NCBI RefSeq assembly: GCF_012952065.1
Contig: NZ_JABCJJ010000002.1
Coordinates: 1 to 64,000 of the forward strand
DNA length: 64,000 nucleotides
Reading direction: 5' to 3'
From: Cellulomonas fimi
GTDB lineage: Bacteria; Actinomycetota; Actinomycetes; Actinomycetales; Cellulomonadaceae
Shown here: positions 1-8,079 of the stretch, piece by piece
How the letters are laid out: every line of letters begins with the position of its first letter
How positions within the stretch are numbered: the stretch's first letter is position 1
Translations under genes and position numbers: made by a program
The notes under the pieces: model-generated
Database searches by the model: none
The model's input: only the letters and a program-made list of their open reading frames with translations
Told to the model about the DNA's origin: nothing

Positions 1-1
1 G

Positions 2-124
2 AACGGTCGGCTCGAGCACCTACGCGGCTCTGCCCTCGGCTTCCGCAACCTCACCAACTACATCGCCAGATCGCTCCTCGAGACCGGCGGATTCCGACCC
101 CGACTACACCCTCGATCCGGATGA
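2..124 (+). pseudogene. C-terminal end of an ISL3-like transposase (cut by window edge)
   Basis: An open frame enters from the window edge and ends at a TGA. Its residues include LRGSALGFRNLTNYIARSLL and then a GGFRPRLHP-type tail, which resembles the extreme C-terminus of actinobacterial ISL3-family transposases. Only about 40 residues are visible, so it cannot be judged whether the element is intact to the left. No terminal inverted repeat was identified to the right. The family name rests on recalled similarity of this short tail. Confidence 0.55.
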
Positions 125-292
125 GCCGGTCAACTTCGCGGCTGGCTGCCACAGCGAATCACGAAGAATCTCGGCCGTGTGCTTGCAGCGGCCGAGAAGG
201 ATCACTACATCCATTTGGACGATGACCAGGTGTTCCTGACGCCGAACGGTCAGCGCTACGTCGAGGACAGTGGTCTTCTCCAGCCCGTATAA
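125..292 (+). pseudogene. Remnant of an unrecognised protein, C-terminal part only
   Basis: Directly after the transposase stop, the same frame stays open for 55 codons to a TAA. It reads plausibly as protein, with ITKNLGRVLAAAEKDHYIHL, a run of aspartates and a C-terminal NGQRYVEDSGLL. The last part resembles the end of a winged-helix or similar small domain, but I do not recognise the family. There is no convincing start codon or ribosome binding site. It looks like the end of a gene whose 5' part was replaced by the insertion element. Confidence 0.35.
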
Positions 293-673
293 TTCGTGTA
301 TGGACGGGGTGAAGGGGCCCCGGCTGGGCGGGGCGGGGACTGTTCGCTGTGAATTCAGTCAAGCGGCGTCGACCCTACGTGCCTGCGCCAACGCGTCGAA
401 GTCCGCACCGCCGTTCAGCAAGCTCCGCGGATGCGGGAGAGCCGGGGCAGTTGCTTTCGATGGCACCGGGGGGACCGCGCCAACGCCAACGGAAGCGGGC
501 GTCTGCCGTTGACCCGATTGCCTGAGAGGCCGTGCGACGCACGCCCGAGTGCCCCGGCCTTGAGGCGGCACGATACCGCTCCGTTCGACGAGCAGGCGTC
601 GAAGGGGGATCTCGGATGGTGTCTCAGGGGGCCTCGCTGGTACCCACGGCGCTCTCGCGACTTGCTAACCAGA
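293..673. other. About 380 bases without a supported gene
   Basis: Several short open frames cross this stretch on both strands, but none has protein-like composition, a ribosome binding site or a recognisable domain. It lies between insertion-sequence debris and a truncated phosphoribosyltransferase and probably holds decayed sequence, including the lost 5' part of the next gene. Confidence 0.4.
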
Positions 674-1045
674 GCGCCCCGCGGAACGCTCTTAGGTGCA
701 CTGGTGGCGCAGCACTTCGGTGTGGGTCTCGTCGAAGTGCGTAAGGAGCCCAACCCTTTTACCGATAGCGACGCGTGGCTCACCGTCACGACGCCACCCG
801 ACTACAACGATCGGCACCTCACTTTGGGATTTCGGCGTGAGCTCGTGACATCCGCCGACCGGGTACTACTCGTCGACGGCTGGGTCGCGACCGGCGGGCA
901 GGCTAGTGGCGCACGTGAGTTGGTGCGACGCGCTGGCGGCTCGTGGCTCGGCATGTCAGTGATCGTGGACGCCTTGACAGATCACCGGCGGGAGCTGGCA
1001 GTCGAGGGGCTCGTACACGAGCGGGATCTGCACCGGAAACCGTAG
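674..1045 (+). pseudogene. 5'-truncated adenine/purine phosphoribosyltransferase-like gene
   Basis: About 120 residues match the second half of an Apt-like PRTase: LLGALVAQHFGVGLVEVRKE, then the PRPP-binding stretch DRVLLVDGWVATGGQ, then an ARELVRRAGG helix and a conserved SVIVDAL strand. The frame is open further upstream, but the sequence there is arginine-rich and not family-like. The N-terminal hood and substrate region is therefore missing or frameshifted. The PRPP loop has Gly where most relatives have a second acidic residue (VDG instead of VDD). I read it as a broken gene at the edge of an insertion scar. Confidence 0.6.
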
Positions 1046-1189
1046 GCACACGACGACCCCCACTCCGCCGACGGCAACCGAGCAGCGACTCGGACATCCG
1101 GGGGCTCAGTCACCGCGCTCACTCATGCCGCGACGCGCTCGCCGGCTGGTCGCTGAGTCAAGCGGTCTCGCACGTGCTGGGATGTCCTC

Positions 1190-1489
1190 GTGGCGGGCGC
1201 ATACGGATGGACCACCGCACCGGACGCCGACGCGTGCCGCGTCTGTGGCTGGGATCTCGGCGAGCCGGGATGGACCCAGGAACCGCAGTACGTCATCTGC
1301 CCGTGCTGCGGCGCGGAAGCCGGCGTCGACGACCTCGACGAACGGATGGCGCGTGCCTACCTCATTCGCTGGATCGCTGGTGGCGGCCGCTGGTTCGCGG
1401 CTGCGGAGCGGCCGGCGCGGTGGTCACTGACGAGCCATCTCAGCCGTGTTGGACTCTCGGTCAGCAGGGCAGAGTTCCCCCGCTCCTGA
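1190..1489 (+). CDS. Small cysteine-rich (zinc-ribbon-like) hypothetical protein
   Basis: This 99-residue frame starts at GTG. Two cysteine pairs, CRVCGW near residue 17 and CPCCG near residue 38, are about 20 residues apart, the spacing of a small zinc ribbon. A DDLDERMARAYLIRWIAGGG helix follows, rich in Arg and aromatic residues. Such CxxC/CPxCG proteins are common and mostly uncharacterised. No clear ribosome binding site marks the start. It stands alone between the broken PRTase and the minus-strand group. The composition supports a real gene; the function is unknown. Confidence 0.5.
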   Translation: MAGAYGWTTAPDADACRVCGWDLGEPGWTQEPQYVICPCCGAEAGVDDLDERMARAYLIRWIAGGGRWFAAAERPARWSLTSHLSRVGLSVSRAEFPRS

Positions 1490-1620
1490 GCCGGCTCGCT
1501 CACCCGTCGGGTGCTCGCTCATGCCGCGCCGAGGGCGGCTACGCTCGCCCGGATCTGCCGCCATCCGCGCTCACTCAGAGACATACGTCGCGCTGGTCAC
1601 CGGGCGTGACGCTTCCCTGC

Positions 1621-1818
1621 TCACGCCCGTCCTCGATCGGCGGCACCGGGCGACCGGCGACCTGCTGGGAGCACGAGCGATATCCCGACGACTCCCGCGA
1701 GCACTGTTCCCAGGGCCAGCAGCCAGGCGAACGCGGGAGCGAAATCCAGCGCGAGCGCGCCCGCGAGGAACGCCATGACGACGAACGGCCAGGCGGCGCG
1801 CCAGCGAGGTCCAGTCAC
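1621..1818 (-). CDS. Small two-helix membrane protein
   Basis: This 65-residue frame has a GTG start. It contains two strongly hydrophobic segments (WPFVVMAFLAGALAL and FAWLLALGTVLAGVVGISLVL) joined by a short loop, then a charged C-terminal tail. It begins 16 bases after the stop of the upstream carboxylate-amine ligase on the same strand and may be the last gene of that transcript. No family was recognised. The hydrophobic pattern supports coding, but the short length leaves doubt. Confidence 0.5.
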   Translation of the reverse strand: MTGPRWRAAWPFVVMAFLAGALALDFAPAFAWLLALGTVLAGVVGISLVLPAGRRSPGAADRGRA

Positions 1819-1834
1819 CCCAGCAGCATGGCAC

Positions 1835-2971
1835 TCAGAGCGGGTGGCCCGCGCGCATCTCCGCGACGAGCGACGTGACCACCGCGTCGAGCTCGCCCGC
1901 GTTGCGTCGGGCGACCGCGCGCTGGCGCTGGTACGACGCCCCGCGCTTGAGGATCGTCCGCACCGCGTCGAGCTCGGTCGAGCAGCCCAGCCGCTCCGCG
2001 ACCGGCTCGAGCTCGCGCAGGAGCCGCGCGACGGCGTCGGTCACGAGCTCCTCGTCGCCCGCCGCGTTGAGGATGACGATCGCGTCCATGCCGTAGCGCG
2101 CCGAGCGCCACTTGTTCTCCTGGACGAACCACGGCGGCATCGTGGGGAGCGTGCGGCCCTCGTCGAGCATCGTCGAGAAGTGCTCGACCAGGCAGTGCTG
2201 GAGGGCGGCGAGGGCGGTGACCTCGGTGAGGTTCGTGGCGCCGTCGCAGATCCGCATCTCGAGCGTCCCGAACCGCGGGGACGGGCGGATGTCCCACCGC
2301 ACCTCGTCGAACTGGTCGATGACGCCCGTGTGCACCATGTCGCCGACGTAGCCCTCGAGCTGCCGCCACGTCTCGAACTGGAACGGGAGCCCGGCGGTCG
2401 GGAGCTGCTGGAACATCAGCGCCCGGTTGGACGCGTAGCCGGTGTCCTTGCCGCCCCAGAACGGGCTCGACGCCGAGAGCGACTGCAGGTGCGCGAAGCA
2501 CGTGAGCACGGCACGCAGGATCGGGAGCACCTTGCGGCGGTCCTCGATGCCGACGTGCACGTGCACGCCGTAGATGAGCATCTGGCGGCCCCACCACTGC
2601 GTGCGGTCGATCAGCGTCGCGTAGCGCTGCTTGTCCGTGACCTTCTGCTGCGCCCACCGGCCGAACGGGTGCGTGCCCGAGCCCATGAGCTCCGCCCGCA
2701 GCGGGTCGGCGACGGCCCGCACGTCGTCGATGGCGCGCTCGAGGTCGCGACCAGCGGCACCGACCGTGTCGCACACGCCCGAGACGATCTCGACCGTGTT
2801 GAGCAGCAGCTCCTGGCGGACGTGCGGGTGCTCGCCGCCGTCGGCCGGGCGCAGCGCGTCGAGGACCGTGCGTGCCACCTGCCGCAGGTCGCCCGAGTCC
2901 TTGTCCACGAACGCGAGCTCCCACTCGATCCCGACGCTCGAGCGGCCCGATCGCGCGAACGGGATCTCCAT
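1835..2971 (-). CDS. ybdK: GCS2/YbdK-family carboxylate-amine (glutamate-cysteine) ligase
   Basis: At 378 residues it matches the usual family length of about 370. Early on it has VGIEWELAFVD (residues 13-23), the family's metal and glutamate region, and further on GVHVHVGIEDR, the QWWGRQ segment and RPSPRFGTLEMRICDG. Members of the glutamate-cysteine ligase type 2 family join an amino acid to glutamate with ATP. The true acceptor in mycothiol-using actinobacteria is often unknown. The start ATG overlaps the upstream methyltransferase stop as TGATG, so the two genes are translationally coupled. Confidence 0.85.
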   Translation of the reverse strand: MEIPFARSGRSSVGIEWELAFVDKDSGDLRQVARTVLDALRPADGGEHPHVRQELLLNTVEIVSGVCDTVGAAGRDLERAIDDVRAVADPLRAELMGSGTHPFGRWAQQKVTDKQRYATLIDRTQWWGRQMLIYGVHVHVGIEDRRKVLPILRAVLTCFAHLQSLSASSPFWGGKDTGYASNRALMFQQLPTAGLPFQFETWRQLEGYVGDMVHTGVIDQFDEVRWDIRPSPRFGTLEMRICDGATNLTEVTALAALQHCLVEHFSTMLDEGRTLPTMPPWFVQENKWRSARYGMDAIVILNAAGDEELVTDAVARLLRELEPVAERLGCSTELDAVRTILKRGASYQRQRAVARRNAGELDAVVTSLVAEMRAGHPL

Positions 2972-4152
2972 CACAACGGCTCCACCACGAGCACCTGCTG
3001 GGCGCCGCCGACGCGCGTGAGCACGACGGTCGCCTCGGCCGGACCGCGCAGGTCCAGCTGCTTGCGCAGCTGCTCGGGCACGACGGCGGTGCCGCGCTTC
3101 TTGATGGCGACGCGCCCGACGTCGCGCTCGCGCAGGTAGGTGCGCAGCCGCTTGAGCCCGAACGGCAGGGTGTCGAGGACGCGGTAGCCGGTCGCGGCGT
3201 CGCTGGGGTGCAGCACGTCGGAGGTCACATAGGCGATCGTGCGGTCGATCAGCCGTCCCTGCACCTCCAGAGCGAGCTGCGCCACGAGACCCGCGCGGAT
3301 GACGGCGCCGTCCGGCTCGTAGAGGTACGTCCCCACGGCCCCGACGGGTGGCGCCTCGCCGTCGGTCTCGTCGCTGACGACCCTGGCCGAGGTGCCGCGC
3401 AGCACGAGCGCGCTGCGCCCGGGCCCGTCGGGGGCGAGCGGTCCGAACCAGAGCCCCGCCTCGACCACGTCGCCGTCGGCCGAGACCCACTGCGTCTCGG
3501 CGTCGGCGGGCAGGGCGGCGTGCGGGACGCCGGGACCGATCTTGACGCCGAGCGCCGGGACGCGCTCGCGGAGGTCGAGGACCGAGTCGAGCGGCGGCGC
3601 GTACGCCGCGGGGTCGAAGAGGCGTTTGCCCGACGCGCGCCGGGCGGGGTCGGCGTAGACGCCGTCGACCCCCTCGGCCTCCAGGTCGAGGGTGAGCCCG
3701 TCGGTGTGCCGGACCTCGGCATCGGGGAAGTGGCGCAGGTTGACGGTCGCGAGCGCCGCCGTCAGCTCGTCGGTGTCGGCGGCCAGCACCGCCAGCCCGA
3801 CGCCCGCGAACGCCATCGAGTCGGCGCCGACCCCGCACGTGAGGTCGGCGACCTTCGTGACGCCGGCCGCGCGGTACCGGCGCGCGTGGTGGGCGGCGAC
3901 CGTGAGCCGGGTGGCCTGCTCGAGGCCCGCCGGGGTGAAGAGCATGCCGTCGGCGAAGGACTCGAACTTCGCGTGCGCCTTCGCGCGCAGGCGCGACTGC
4001 GTGAGGGCGGCGGCGACCAGCTCCGGGTCGATGCCCTCCCGGCGGAGCCGGTCGGAGAGCGCCATCGTGCGTGCCTCGTCGTACGGAGGCAGCGCCGAGA
4101 GCAGCGCCCAGCCCTCGGGGCTGAGGATCTTCGCGAGGCCGGCGGCGTCCAT
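2971..4152 (-). CDS. THUMP-like-domain class I SAM methyltransferase
   Basis: The protein has 393 residues from the ATG at 4152. The SAM-binding motif I is VADLTCGVGADSMAFA (residues 101-116), preceded by the conserved MLFTPAGLEQAT segment and followed by the acidic end of motif II (AADTD) and the YADPARR motif. The C-terminal third is the THUMP-like domain found in this actinobacterial family of putative RNA methyltransferases. Substrate and site are not known from sequence. It couples to the downstream ligase by a one-base stop/start overlap. A longer frame upstream lacks family similarity. Confidence 0.8.
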   Translation of the reverse strand: MDAAGLAKILSPEGWALLSALPPYDEARTMALSDRLRREGIDPELVAAALTQSRLRAKAHAKFESFADGMLFTPAGLEQATRLTVAAHHARRYRAAGVTKVADLTCGVGADSMAFAGVGLAVLAADTDELTAALATVNLRHFPDAEVRHTDGLTLDLEAEGVDGVYADPARRASGKRLFDPAAYAPPLDSVLDLRERVPALGVKIGPGVPHAALPADAETQWVSADGDVVEAGLWFGPLAPDGPGRSALVLRGTSARVVSDETDGEAPPVGAVGTYLYEPDGAVIRAGLVAQLALEVQGRLIDRTIAYVTSDVLHPSDAATGYRVLDTLPFGLKRLRTYLRERDVGRVAIKKRGTAVVPEQLRKQLDLRGPAEATVVLTRVGGAQQVLVVEPL

Positions 4153-4315
4153 GGGCGCGATCCTTCCACGCGCACCGCGACGGGGCCGTGGCGGGAGCTC
4201 ACGCTCCACCCCGCTGCCCGCGATCTCGCCCGCTGCGGCCGGTATCGGCGTGCCGGGACGGGCGCTCGTTCACCGCGGGCTCCGATCCGCGGGGCGACGG
4301 GACGGGGGCACGGTG

Positions 4316-5737
4316 ATGCGCAGCTGGCGACGAGGAACCGCGGGAGCAGGGACGATTCGACGCGGTGCACTGCGCGCGACGGTGAGCGGGCTCGCCGCGA
4401 TAGCACTCGTGGTCACGGGTCTGGTGGCGGGGGCGGATCTCGCGCCCGCGTCCGCGGTGCCCTGCGAGGACTGCGACCCGAACACCGGCGGCGACCCGGG
4501 AGGCGGCGGGGGCGGGGGTGGGGGCCCGACGCCCGCGCCGTCGCGGGTCACGGGGCGGTTCACGTACGCGGACACGAGCGGGGCCCCCACCGTCCAGCGC
4601 CCGATCGCGTTCGCGAAGGTGGAGGTCTGGCGCTTCGCGCCTCGCGCGCTGGGTGTCTGGACCTGGGCTCCCGAGGCGACCGTCACCACCGACGCGAACG
4701 GGGTGGTCGACACGACGCTCCCGTTCGGGCAGTCGGGGATCCTCTACGAGCTGCGGCTCTTCGCGACCAACTACGCCGCCGTCGTCCACCCGAACGTGCT
4801 CGTGCCGTCGGCGCCCTTCGTCGTCGAGCCGGGTGAGCCGGGGCCGGCGACGCAGCTCACCGCCACCGCGCCCGGGCAGACCCTGGACTTCTCCTGGGAC
4901 TTCACCGACGCCTGGGCGCCGCAGCACTTCAACCTCGCGGAGACGGTGCGTCGCGGGTTCGACTTCGCGGTTGCCCGACGCGACCCGGCCGAGACGGACA
5001 CCATCCCCGCCGCGCGCGTGCGGCCCACGGCCGTCATGGTCCCGGGGACCTTCTACAACCCGTCTGACGACTCGCTCGTCATCGTCTCGGGTGGTGTCTT
5101 CGCCGACGGTCTCATCCTCCACGAGTACGCGCACTTCCTCGAGGAGCAGGTCGGAAGCTTCCCCTGGCTCCCGACGACCCACGACGGATGCGTCGCCAAC
5201 GGGCTGACCGGCTTCGTCAACAGCCCCGAGCACGCGTGGATGGAGGGCTTCGCGAGCTGGTTCGCCCAAGCCGTGATGCTCGACGACCCGTCCGCCGGGC
5301 TCGTGGGCAACTCCGGCGGTGGCGGCGGGACCATCGGGCCCCTGACGCTCGAGACGCCGTCGTGCACCACGCTGCCGGCCGGGGCACGCAGCGATGCGGT
5401 CGAGCTGTTCGTCGCCGGCGCGCTGTACGACCTCACGGACCGGCCCAGCGACCCCGGAAGTCGCACCGAGCCGGCCGACGCGCTCTCGCGGATGGACGTC
5501 CCGATCTTCCAGATCATGGACCGAGAGCTCGATGTGCCGCCGGGTGCCGGCGCGTGGCCCGACATCAACGGGTTCCGCAACGCGTGGCGGGCACGCGGGC
5601 TGCCCACCGCAGAGCTCGATGCGGTGCTCGCCGCGGCCGGCGTGACTCTCTCCACGACCCCGGACGCGCCGGAGCCAGCACCGTCGCCGGGCCCGCGCGT
5701 CTGCCTGCGCAAGCCGTGGACGCCGGGGTGCGAGTGA
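4316..5737 (+). CDS. Exported zinc metalloprotease-like protein (HEYAH, gluzincin type)
   Basis: 473 residues from ATG (a GTG one codon earlier is possible). The N-terminus is an Arg-rich, then hydrophobic signal peptide ending near ASAVP, followed by CEDC and a Pro/Gly linker. A beta-rich domain (VTGRFTYADTSG, VEVWRF, VTTDANGVVDTTLP) resembles transthyretin or CNA-B-like folds. Residues 269-273 read HEYAH, a zincin motif, and 37 residues later MEGFASWF supplies Glu310, a likely third zinc ligand of gluzincin type. Six cysteines could form disulfides outside the cell. It has no clear protease-family name; substrate is unknown. It stands alone upstream of groES. Confidence 0.75.
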   Translation: MRSWRRGTAGAGTIRRGALRATVSGLAAIALVVTGLVAGADLAPASAVPCEDCDPNTGGDPGGGGGGGGGPTPAPSRVTGRFTYADTSGAPTVQRPIAFAKVEVWRFAPRALGVWTWAPEATVTTDANGVVDTTLPFGQSGILYELRLFATNYAAVVHPNVLVPSAPFVVEPGEPGPATQLTATAPGQTLDFSWDFTDAWAPQHFNLAETVRRGFDFAVARRDPAETDTIPAARVRPTAVMVPGTFYNPSDDSLVIVSGGVFADGLILHEYAHFLEEQVGSFPWLPTTHDGCVANGLTGFVNSPEHAWMEGFASWFAQAVMLDDPSAGLVGNSGGGGGTIGPLTLETPSCTTLPAGARSDAVELFVAGALYDLTDRPSDPGSRTEPADALSRMDVPIFQIMDRELDVPPGAGAWPDINGFRNAWRARGLPTAELDAVLAAAGVTLSTTPDAPEPAPSPGPRVCLRKPWTPGCE

Positions 5738-5765
5738 CGCAGGCGCCTGCTCGAAGCCACGCAGA

Positions 5766-5792
5766 CTGGCACTCGCCTTGACCGAGTGCTAA
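5766..5792. promoter_or_regulatory. CIRCE element (HrcA operator) of groES
   Basis: Left half CTGGCACTC and right half GAGTGCTAA flank exactly nine bases. The right half is a perfect CIRCE arm and the left has two mismatches to TTAGCACTC. In bacteria with HrcA this operator represses groE genes in the absence of heat stress. It lies across the -35 box of the groES promoter. Confidence 0.9.
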
Positions 5793-5806
5793 CACGTTCC
5801 TACAGT
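5778..5806 (+). promoter_or_regulatory. groES promoter (SigA type)
   Basis: TTGACC (5778-5783) and TACAGT (5801-5806) are 17 bases apart, a near-consensus housekeeping promoter. The CIRCE right arm fills the first half of the spacer, so bound HrcA would block polymerase. Transcription would start near 5813, giving a leader of about 130 bases. Confidence 0.8.
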
Positions 5807-5941
5807 GGCCGGTGGCGCTCCTGCCATCAGGAGCGCCGCTCGCACCGAGCAAGGTTCGGCCGGCACCCGCGACGACGGACGGGCCCGAACGGTGCGACTC
5901 ATTCGACATCAGAAAACTCTCACGCGAAGGGGAGGTCCGCA

Positions 5942-6238
5942 GTGTCGGTCTCCATCAAGCCGCTCGAGGACCGGATCGTCGTCAAGACGCTCGAGGCAGA
6001 GCAGACGACGGCCTCTGGCCTGGTCATCCCGGACAGCGCCAAGGAGAAGCCCCAGGAGGGCGAGGTCCTGGCAGTCGGTCCCGGCCGCATCGACGACAAC
6101 GGCAACCGCGTCCCGCTGGACGTCGCTGTCGGCGACACGGTCATCTACAGCAAGTACGGCGGCACCGAGGTCAAGTACAGCGGCGAGGAGTACCTCATCC
6201 TCAGCGCCCGCGACATCCTGGCGATCGTCAACAAGTAG
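5942..6238 (+). CDS. groES: Co-chaperonin GroES
   Basis: 98 residues, the normal GroES length. It contains [19 protein letters not shown], the mobile-loop region [27 protein letters not shown] and the C-terminal [13 protein letters not shown]. The GTG start follows an AGGGGAGG ribosome binding site by about seven bases. GroES caps the GroEL folding chamber in the cytoplasm. Unusually, no groEL follows: a strong terminator closes the transcript and the next gene is whiD on the other strand. Regulation by HrcA is predicted from the CIRCE element. Confidence 0.97.
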   Translation: MSVSIKPLEDRIVVKTLEAEQTTASGLVIPDSAKEKPQEGEVLAVGPGRIDDNGNRVPLDVAVGDTVIYSKYGGTEVKYSGEEYLILSARDILAIVNK

Positions 6239-6247
6239 TCAGCACGT

Positions 6248-6294
6248 CACGACGAAGCCCCCGCACTGGTCTCCGGTGCGGGGGCTTCGTCGTG
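6248..6294 (+). terminator. Intrinsic terminator of groES
   Basis: A perfect 19-bp stem (6248-6266 with 6276-6294) around a nine-base loop, starting nine bases after the groES stop. The stem contains CCCCCG/CGGGGG. A T-run is absent, as is common in very GC-rich actinobacteria. It may also act for whiD transcription from the right. Confidence 0.8.
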
Positions 6295-6369
6295 CGGTGG
6301 GGCTTCCCGAGGGGCTGCGGAACCCGTGCAGCCCAGCTCAGGTCGTGACCAGCCGTCGCGGGCGCGGCC

Positions 6370-6660
6370 TCAGACCACCTGGCGCGCGGGGCGGGCCAGG
6401 ATCGCGGCGCGCTCGTCCTCGGACAGTCCGCCCCAGACGCCGTAGGGCTCCCGCACCTTGAGCGACTGCTCCCGGCACTCCTTGATCACGGGGCAGGTGG
6501 CGCAGATGGCCTTGGCGGCCTCCGCACGGCGGCGGCGGGCCGAGCCTCGCTCGCCCTCCGGGTGGAAGAACAACGTGTCGTCGGCGTCACGGCATGCGCC
6601 CTCGAACTGCCACTCCCACAGGTCCATCACCGGTCCGGGCAGACGCGAGATCTCGGTCAC
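6370..6660 (-). CDS. whiD: WhiB-family Fe-S regulator, WhiD/WhiB3 type
   Basis: 96 residues from GTG, with a GAGGAGG ribosome binding site upstream. Cys23, Cys53, Cys56 and Cys62 form the C-Xn-CxxC-X5-C [4Fe-4S] site. GVWGG (74-78) and a basic C-terminal region follow. The opening ISRLPGP-x-DLWEWQ and FFHPEGERG-SAR are close to Streptomyces WhiD (Mycobacterium WhiB3), as is the position near groES, bldM and guaB. These proteins bind sigma factor region 4 and respond to NO or oxygen. In a non-sporulating organism the role may be redox control (inference). Confidence 0.9.
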   Translation of the reverse strand: MTEISRLPGPVMDLWEWQFEGACRDADDTLFFHPEGERGSARRRRAEAAKAICATCPVIKECREQSLKVREPYGVWGGLSEDERAAILARPARQVV

Positions 6661-6766
6661 AGGGTTCCTCCTCGACTGGTGCGAGCCCGGCCTGGGTGAG
6701 CGGCCGGTCGTCGCGGTGCGGTGCCACACGTGCTGAACAAGTTGTGGATCGTGCTGGTGAAGCGAA

Positions 6767-6795
6767 ACGCTACAACCGCTTCAGGAGTTGTTCAA
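6767..6795 (-). promoter_or_regulatory. Predicted whiD promoter
   Basis: On the minus strand TTGAAC (6795-6790) and TAGCGT (6772-6767) are separated by 17 bases, a good SigA-type match. Transcription from about 6760 gives a leader of roughly 100 bases before the whiD GTG at 6660. Confidence 0.6.
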
Positions 6796-6932
6796 GACCC
6801 TGTCGTGAACCAGTTCGCCTCGCCTCGGATCGCGCCGCTCCGTCCGATCCGCAGGTATCTGCCCAGGTCTTGCGCCCGTCGCCTCCCGCGTGCCAGGTGG
6901 TCATCGCTTCAGCGGGTCGGCACAATCGACGC

Positions 6933-7913
6933 ATGAGCTCTGCTCAACCCCCGGGAGACGACCTCGACCAGGCCGGGTCTCCGCGTTCCGTGCTGGCCGA
7001 GAGGCCCGGGGGCGTCGAGCAACCGGCCCTCGCGGTCGCCGCTGTCGCGCGTCGGCTCGGCGTCGCACCGGCCACGCTGCGGACCTGGGACCGGCGCTAC
7101 GGCCTCGGCCCGTCGGAGCACTCGGCCGGCTCCCACCGCCGCTACTCCGCCGACGACGTCGCGCGCCTCCTCGTGATGCGGCGGCTCACCCTCGAGGGGG
7201 TGGCGCCCGCCGACGCCGCCAAGTCGGCGCTCCAGCTCGATCCCGCCGCGGCCGCGGACGCCGCACCGCTCACCGGTCCGGACGCCCAGGGCGCGCCCGA
7301 CGTGCCGGTGACGCCCGCGCAGCTGGTCGAGGCCGCGCTCGCCGAGGACGAGGAGGGCTGCCGCCGGCTGCTGCGCTCCTCGCTCGACGTCGACTCGTGG
7401 TGGACGCGCCTCGTCGAGCCCGCACGCGCGAGCGTCGCGAGCCGCACCGTGCTGGCCCGGCCCGGCGAGGACCCGGAGTGGGTCCTCGACTCCGCCGTCC
7501 TGGCCGCCCTGCGAGCGCGTGACGCGCTGCGCCGCCCGCCGAGCGGGGGGCGCCACGCGGTGGTGCTCCTGCTGGCCGCGCCGGGCGAGCAGCGCCCGGT
7601 CCCGCTCCACGTCCTGGCCGCTGCCCTGGCCGAACGGGGGGTCGACTCCCGCGTGATCACGGGGCCGCTCGAGGCCCGCCGCGTGCAGGAGCTGGCGCTC
7701 ATGGCCCGGCCGGTCGCCGTCGTCATGCTCAGCGAGCTCGCCACGCCCGACCTGGGGATCGTCGCGGAGCTCCACGCGAGCAGCCCGGACCTGCCGGTCT
7801 TCGTCGCCATCGCCGACGACCGCGCAGCCGAGGGTCTGCCCGTCGGGCGCTCGATCCACCGGGCGCGCAGCTTCACCGGGCTCCTGCACGAGGTGCTCGC
7901 GGTGAGCTCCTGA
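6933..7913 (+). CDS. MerR-type regulator with degenerate cobalamin-binding domain
   Basis: 326 residues. A MerR helix-turn-helix spans about residues 33-90 (VAAVARRLGVAPATLRTWDRRYG, then SHRRYS). A helical middle region and a Rossmann-like C-terminal domain of the B12-binding type follow (VVLLLAAPGEQRPVPLHVLA). CarH/LitR-like relatives carry a histidine ligand in the GE-x-H segment; here that position is Arg, so cobalamin binding is doubtful. CACAAT at 6921-6926 lies six bases before the ATG, with TGGTCA 17 bases further up, which suggests a leaderless mRNA. The gene lies divergent from whiD and upstream of bldM. Confidence 0.82.
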   Translation: MSSAQPPGDDLDQAGSPRSVLAERPGGVEQPALAVAAVARRLGVAPATLRTWDRRYGLGPSEHSAGSHRRYSADDVARLLVMRRLTLEGVAPADAAKSALQLDPAAAADAAPLTGPDAQGAPDVPVTPAQLVEAALAEDEEGCRRLLRSSLDVDSWWTRLVEPARASVASRTVLARPGEDPEWVLDSAVLAALRARDALRRPPSGGRHAVVLLLAAPGEQRPVPLHVLAAALAERGVDSRVITGPLEARRVQELALMARPVAVVMLSELATPDLGIVAELHASSPDLPVFVAIADDRAAEGLPVGRSIHRARSFTGLLHEVLAVSS

Positions 7914-8079
7914 CCGCCGGACGTCTCCTGCGGCGGACCGCCGACCGCCGATACGGTGCCCGCACGGTCGATTCACCCCGGGACCGACCTCATGTTCGCG
8001 GGCCGGCCGCCGATAGTGCTCTCGTCGGAGGGTGCCGCAGGAGACCGCGCCCGATCGCACGTGTGAGGGAGGAACGCTG

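Noticed and set aside
293-673. Short open frames on both strands near the left edge
   Set aside because: None has a ribosome binding site or protein-like composition, and they overlap each other in several frames.
1775-4836. Long + strand frames opposite the ligase and methyltransferase genes
   Set aside because: They read as Arg/Asp/Glu repeats typical of antisense shadows; the minus-strand genes have family motifs and coupled starts.
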